Shown piece by piece: positions 32,727 to 35,402 of a stretch of 35,402 nucleotides of DNA; position 1 is the first letter of the stretch, and the number at the start of each line of letters is the position of its first letter. Made by a program: the position numbers and the translations under genes. Location: contig JAPUIH010000281.1 in the NCBI GenBank assembly GCA_027297205.1, positions 1 through 35,402 on the forward strand, read 5' to 3'. Below the pieces are notes generated by a model. The model was given only the letters and a program-made list of their open reading frames with translations. It searched no databases and was not told the origin of the DNA. The DNA is from SAR324 cluster bacterium (GTDB lineage: Bacteria > SAR324 > JACQKK01).

Positions 32727-33323
32727 ATGAAAGCGTTCGTCGTTGTGGACGTACAGTATGATTTCTGCCCCGGCGGCTCCTTGGCTGTGACGGATGGAGA
32801 TCAGGTGGTGCCTTTCATTAACGCAATCCGCACAAACTATCCCTTGGTGGTTTTTACGCAGGACTGGCATCCCGCGGGTCATGCCAGTTTCGCCTCCAGC
32901 AATCCCGGCACAAAGGCCGGGGATATCATCAAGGTGGGCGGGCAGGATCAAATCATGTGGCCCGACCACTGCGTACAGCACAGCCACGGAGCCGAATTTC
33001 ACAAGGAATTGGACAGGCGGCCGGACGATCCCGTGGTGCGCAAGGGCGAGCTGTCCCAAATCGACAGCTACAGCGGTTTCTTTGACAATGATCACCAGAA
33101 CGAAACCGGACTGCGGGAGCTCCTCCAGAAGTACGGGGTCGACGATATTGACGTGGTGGGTCTGGCCACGGATTACTGCGTTAAATTTACCGTGCTGGAC
33201 GGGCTGAAATCCGGATTCAAGGTCACTGTGCTTAGGGGAGGCTGCCGGGCGGTGAATCTTCAGCCCGGCGATGGTGAGCAGGCCTTGGCGGAGATGGCCG
33301 CGGCCGGAGCGGCGGTGCGCTAA
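32727..33323 (+). CDS. pncA: Nicotinamidase / isochorismatase-family amidohydrolase
   Basis: A 198-residue enzyme converting nicotinamide to nicotinic acid for NAD salvage. The catalytic triad is Asp8 (FVVVDVQYDF), Lys106 (VVRKG) and Cys151 (LATDYCVKFT). The metal-binding set is Asp46, His48 and His52 in QDWHPAGHASF. HCVQHSHGAEFHKEL and DSYSGFFDN are typical of PncA rather than other isochorismatases. Length is near the usual 210. It follows folD by 232 bp and is probably transcribed on its own. Together with the NAD(P)HX repair enzyme it shows full NAD upkeep, although the two are not linked. Confidence 0.93.
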   Translation: MKAFVVVDVQYDFCPGGSLAVTDGDQVVPFINAIRTNYPLVVFTQDWHPAGHASFASSNPGTKAGDIIKVGGQDQIMWPDHCVQHSHGAEFHKELDRRPDDPVVRKGELSQIDSYSGFFDNDHQNETGLRELLQKYGVDDIDVVGLATDYCVKFTVLDGLKSGFKVTVLRGGCRAVNLQPGDGEQALAEMAAAGAAVR

Positions 33324-33336
33324 GGAGGCCCGTGGC

Positions 33337-33356
33337 CGGCTGTGTGCAGGCAGCCG
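33337..33356. terminator. Hairpin between convergent pncA and thiolase genes
   Basis: CGGCTG (33337-33342) pairs with CAGCCG (33351-33356) across an 8-base loop in the 61-bp gap between the two stops. There is no U-tract on either strand; a bidirectional barrier is only possible. Confidence 0.3.
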
Positions 33357-33384
33357 ACCCTCGGGCGGATCCATTTGAGAGAGC

Positions 33385-34581
33385 TTAACCTCGCTCGAAG
33401 ATAGCGGCCAGCCCCTGTCCGCCTCCGATGCACATGGTTTCCAGGCCGTAGCGCCCGTCGCGCCGCTCCAGCTCATTAAGCAGGGTGGCCAGGATGCGCA
33501 CGCCCGTGGCGGCAATGGGATGGCCCAAGGAAATTCCAGATCCGTTCACGTTCAACTTGTCCGGGTCGTTCCAGTCCCACTCCTTCAGTACCGCCAGCAC
33601 TTGCGCGGCAAAGGCCTCGTTCAATTCCACCAAATCCATATCCTTGAAGCTGAGCCCGGTGCGCTCGAACACCCGCTTCACCGCCGGCACGGGCCCCACC
33701 CCCATGGTAGCCGGATGACAGCCCGCATTGGCGAAGCCGGTCATGAATGCCATTGCCTTCAGGCCGAGTTCCTCCAGCTTATCCTCCGCCACCACCAAGC
33801 ACGCGGCCGCGGCGTCGTTTTGCTGGCTGGCGTTTCCTGCGGTGACCGTGCCGTCTTTTTCCACCGGACGCAGCTTGGTTAATTGCTCCATGCCCATGTC
33901 GGGCCGTATCCCCTCGTCGGAGCAAAATTGCACGGGATCGCCCCGGCGCTGAGGGACGCTCACCGGCACCACCTCTTCGCCAAATTTGCCCGCCTCCCAG
34001 GCCGCTTGGGCGCGCTGGTGGCTGCGCAGGGCGTATTCGTCCTGGGCCTCCCGGGAAATGTTGTGCTTCTTGGCCAGGTTTTCCGCGGTCTCGATCATGC
34101 CGGAAATATGCCCGAAGCGCTCTTCAGGCGAGGCCTTCTCGCGCGCCCTGACCAGCCGATCATGGAGGGTCACGGAGCCCATCCGGGCCCCCCAGCGCGC
34201 ATCGTTGGTATAGAATTCGGTATTGCTCATGCTTTCCGCGCCGCCGGCGATTACCACATCCGCATTGCCGGTCTGCACCATCATCGCGGCATTGATCACT
34301 GCCTGCAGGCCGGAACCGCAGCGCCGGTCCAGCTGGTAGCCAGGCACCTCCTGGGGCAAGCCGGCTTTCATGGCGGCGTAGCGGCCAATCGCCGGGCTCT
34401 CCCCGCTGGGATAGCCATGGCCGAATATAACATCGTCGATTCTTGAGGAGTCGAGGCCTGTTTTTTCCACCACGGCACTAATCACCACCGCGGCCAGATC
34501 ATCGACCGTAAGCGGTTGCAGGCTGCCGCCGAATTTTCCAACGCCCGTACGCAGGGGGCTTACGATGGCTGCTCGTCTCAT
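33385..34581 (-). CDS. Thiolase family protein (acetyl-CoA acyltransferase)
   Basis: A 398-residue thiolase of normal length. The acyl-carrying Cys88 is in LDRRCGSGLQAV, His354 in GSGISLGHPIAATG, and the proton-shuttling Cys384 in ETMCIGGGQGLAAIFERG; NEAFAAQ is also present. It either condenses two acetyl-CoA or cleaves 3-ketoacyl-CoA; the sequence does not decide. It follows the TRAP permease on the same strand, 222 bp later, so uptake and CoA-dependent breakdown of a carboxylate may be linked, but the gap is long enough for separate transcription. I give no gene symbol since atoB and fadA types look alike here. Confidence 0.92.
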   Translation of the reverse strand: MRRAAIVSPLRTGVGKFGGSLQPLTVDDLAAVVISAVVEKTGLDSSRIDDVIFGHGYPSGESPAIGRYAAMKAGLPQEVPGYQLDRRCGSGLQAVINAAMMVQTGNADVVIAGGAESMSNTEFYTNDARWGARMGSVTLHDRLVRAREKASPEERFGHISGMIETAENLAKKHNISREAQDEYALRSHQRAQAAWEAGKFGEEVVPVSVPQRRGDPVQFCSDEGIRPDMGMEQLTKLRPVEKDGTVTAGNASQQNDAAAACLVVAEDKLEELGLKAMAFMTGFANAGCHPATMGVGPVPAVKRVFERTGLSFKDMDLVELNEAFAAQVLAVLKEWDWNDPDKLNVNGSGISLGHPIAATGVRILATLLNELERRDGRYGLETMCIGGGQGLAAIFERG

Positions 34582-34803
34582 GACATTCTCTCCAATAATC
34601 GGGTTTGCGGGGGATCACTCCAAATTGCCTGGGGAATGCCCTCATATACCGCCACGCGGCCCATCTGGCAATCGGAGATTGCCCGCGCTATGCGGGAAAC
34701 CGCCACGGCCCACCACGCAAGGCGGCACACAAGTCATCGCGCCCCGCCGATTGCGTCCAACGGCGCAATGCGCTGGATACGCCGGCATCGCATTTGCGGT
34801 GAA

Positions 34804-35402
34804 TTAATCCGAAGGCCGTTCGGTGACCAGGGCGCTTGCCGGGCTTTTACCCCGATTGACGATTTTGCCCAGAACCACCACGGGCACCACCAACGAAAGA
34901 CCCACCCAGTTGGATACAGTCTCAGGAAAGGCCAGCAGCAACCCGGAGGCCACACACAAGGCGCGAGTGAGCAGGGACAGGGGGTCGGCTGCCAGCACTC
35001 CCACTTTCACCAGGTAGCCCTGGAGCCCGGAGGCGATCAGGGTCACGCCAAAGATCGCCGTGGCGAACTCGTACGCCACCTCCCACAGCGGCCCGTGGAA
35101 TACCAGGGCCGGGTTGAGCACGAAGAAGAAAGGCAGAAAATAAATGATGCTGCCCAGCCGCATCGCTTCCAGCCCCGTGCGGATGGGGCTGGCCCCCGCC
35201 AGGCTGGCCGCGGCGAACGCGCCCAGGGCAACCGGGGGCGTGATGAAAGACACCATCCCCCAATACAGAATGAACAAATGCACCGCGAGGGGATCAAGAC
35301 CAAGTTCCACCAGGGCCGGCGCCAGCACGATTGCCAGGAAAATGTAGGCGGCGGTGACGGTCATGCCCACACCGAGGATGAAGCTGGTCAGCGCGCCCAT
35401 CA
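34804..35402 (-). CDS. TRAP transporter large permease, C-terminal part (partial)
   Basis: The last 199 codons of a polytopic permease of the TRAP DctM / fused 4TM-12TM family (stop at 34804, start beyond the right edge). Visible features are several long membrane segments, the motif YWGMVSFITPPVALGAFAAA (permease core), and ASPIRTGLEAMRLGSIIYFL, typical of fused TRAP permeases. After the core come further hydrophobic segments (FATAIFGVTLIASGLQGYLV, LCVASGLLLAFPETVSNWVG), as in the long-tailed TAXI-type TRAP permeases. It would drive Na+-coupled uptake of an organic acid. The periplasmic binding protein is not in the window. Confidence 0.88.
   Translation of the reverse strand, partial: MGALTSFILGVGMTVTAAYIFLAIVLAPALVELGLDPLAVHLFILYWGMVSFITPPVALGAFAAASLAGASPIRTGLEAMRLGSIIYFLPFFFVLNPALVFHGPLWEVAYEFATAIFGVTLIASGLQGYLVKVGVLAADPLSLLTRALCVASGLLLAFPETVSNWVGLSLVVPVVVLGKIVNRGKSPASALVTERPSD

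Noticed and set aside
1-35402. CRISPR array, defence island, prophage or transposon
   Set aside because: No regularly spaced repeats, cas-like, toxin-antitoxin, integrase or transposase genes are seen. The gp7-like motif at 27768-28316 is an isolated resemblance.

Overview
The window is a GC-rich (roughly 60 % by eye), densely packed stretch of a bacterial chromosome. A heptosyltransferase-type LPS enzyme, Lgt, YidC, HflK/HflC and a flagellar export and basal-body operon point to a diderm (Gram-negative), motile bacterium. Folate-dependent TrmFO, a TRAP carboxylate transporter, and CaiB- and MmgE/PrpD-type catabolic enzymes fit a free-living heterotroph of a deltaproteobacteria-like or Nitrospinota/Tectomicrobia-like lineage. 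The sequence alone does not fix the taxon, so this is inference.

Layout. Positions 1-4133 are catabolic: the tail of a TauD-type dioxygenase, a tandem two-domain CaiB/BaiF CoA-transferase, and a convergent MmgE/PrpD protein. Positions 4334-10358 form a minus-strand flagellar operon read flgB-flgC-(small unknown)-fliE-fliF-fliH-fliI; fliG and fliJ are absent from their usual places. An unrecognised exported protein follows (10519-11757), divergent from the ribosomal pair rplM-rpsI. Positions 12654-16281 (minus) hold a PAS histidine kinase, a lipoprotein and a bifunctional NAD(P)HX repair enzyme. Positions 16314-19891 (plus) hold trmFO, hflK and hflC. A STAS protein comes next, then a 620-bp non-coding stretch with a REP-like palindrome and a very probable 6S RNA directly downstream of zapA. 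Positions 21583-25294 carry a divergent DAHP synthase, lgt, a heptosyltransferase and a PduO-type cobalamin adenosyltransferase. Positions 25323-28316 (minus) carry penicillin-binding protein 1A behind a small membrane protein with a zinc-knuckle-like motif. Positions 28648-31175 are the conserved rpmH-rnpA-yidD-yidC cluster. The right end has a small cysteine-cluster protein, folD, a nicotinamidase, a thiolase and the C-terminus of a TRAP permease.

Most of the window is core housekeeping: translation, tRNA modification, envelope biogenesis, one-carbon and NAD metabolism. The less ordinary parts are the CoA-transferase fusion whose first half lacks the catalytic Asp, the flagellar operon without fliG/fliJ but with an extra small gene and an extended FliH, the membrane protein upstream of PBP1A with a phage-gp7-like Cys/His motif, and the 6S RNA next to zapA. 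I see no CRISPR array, transposase, prophage, tRNA or rRNA, and no recognisable defence system.
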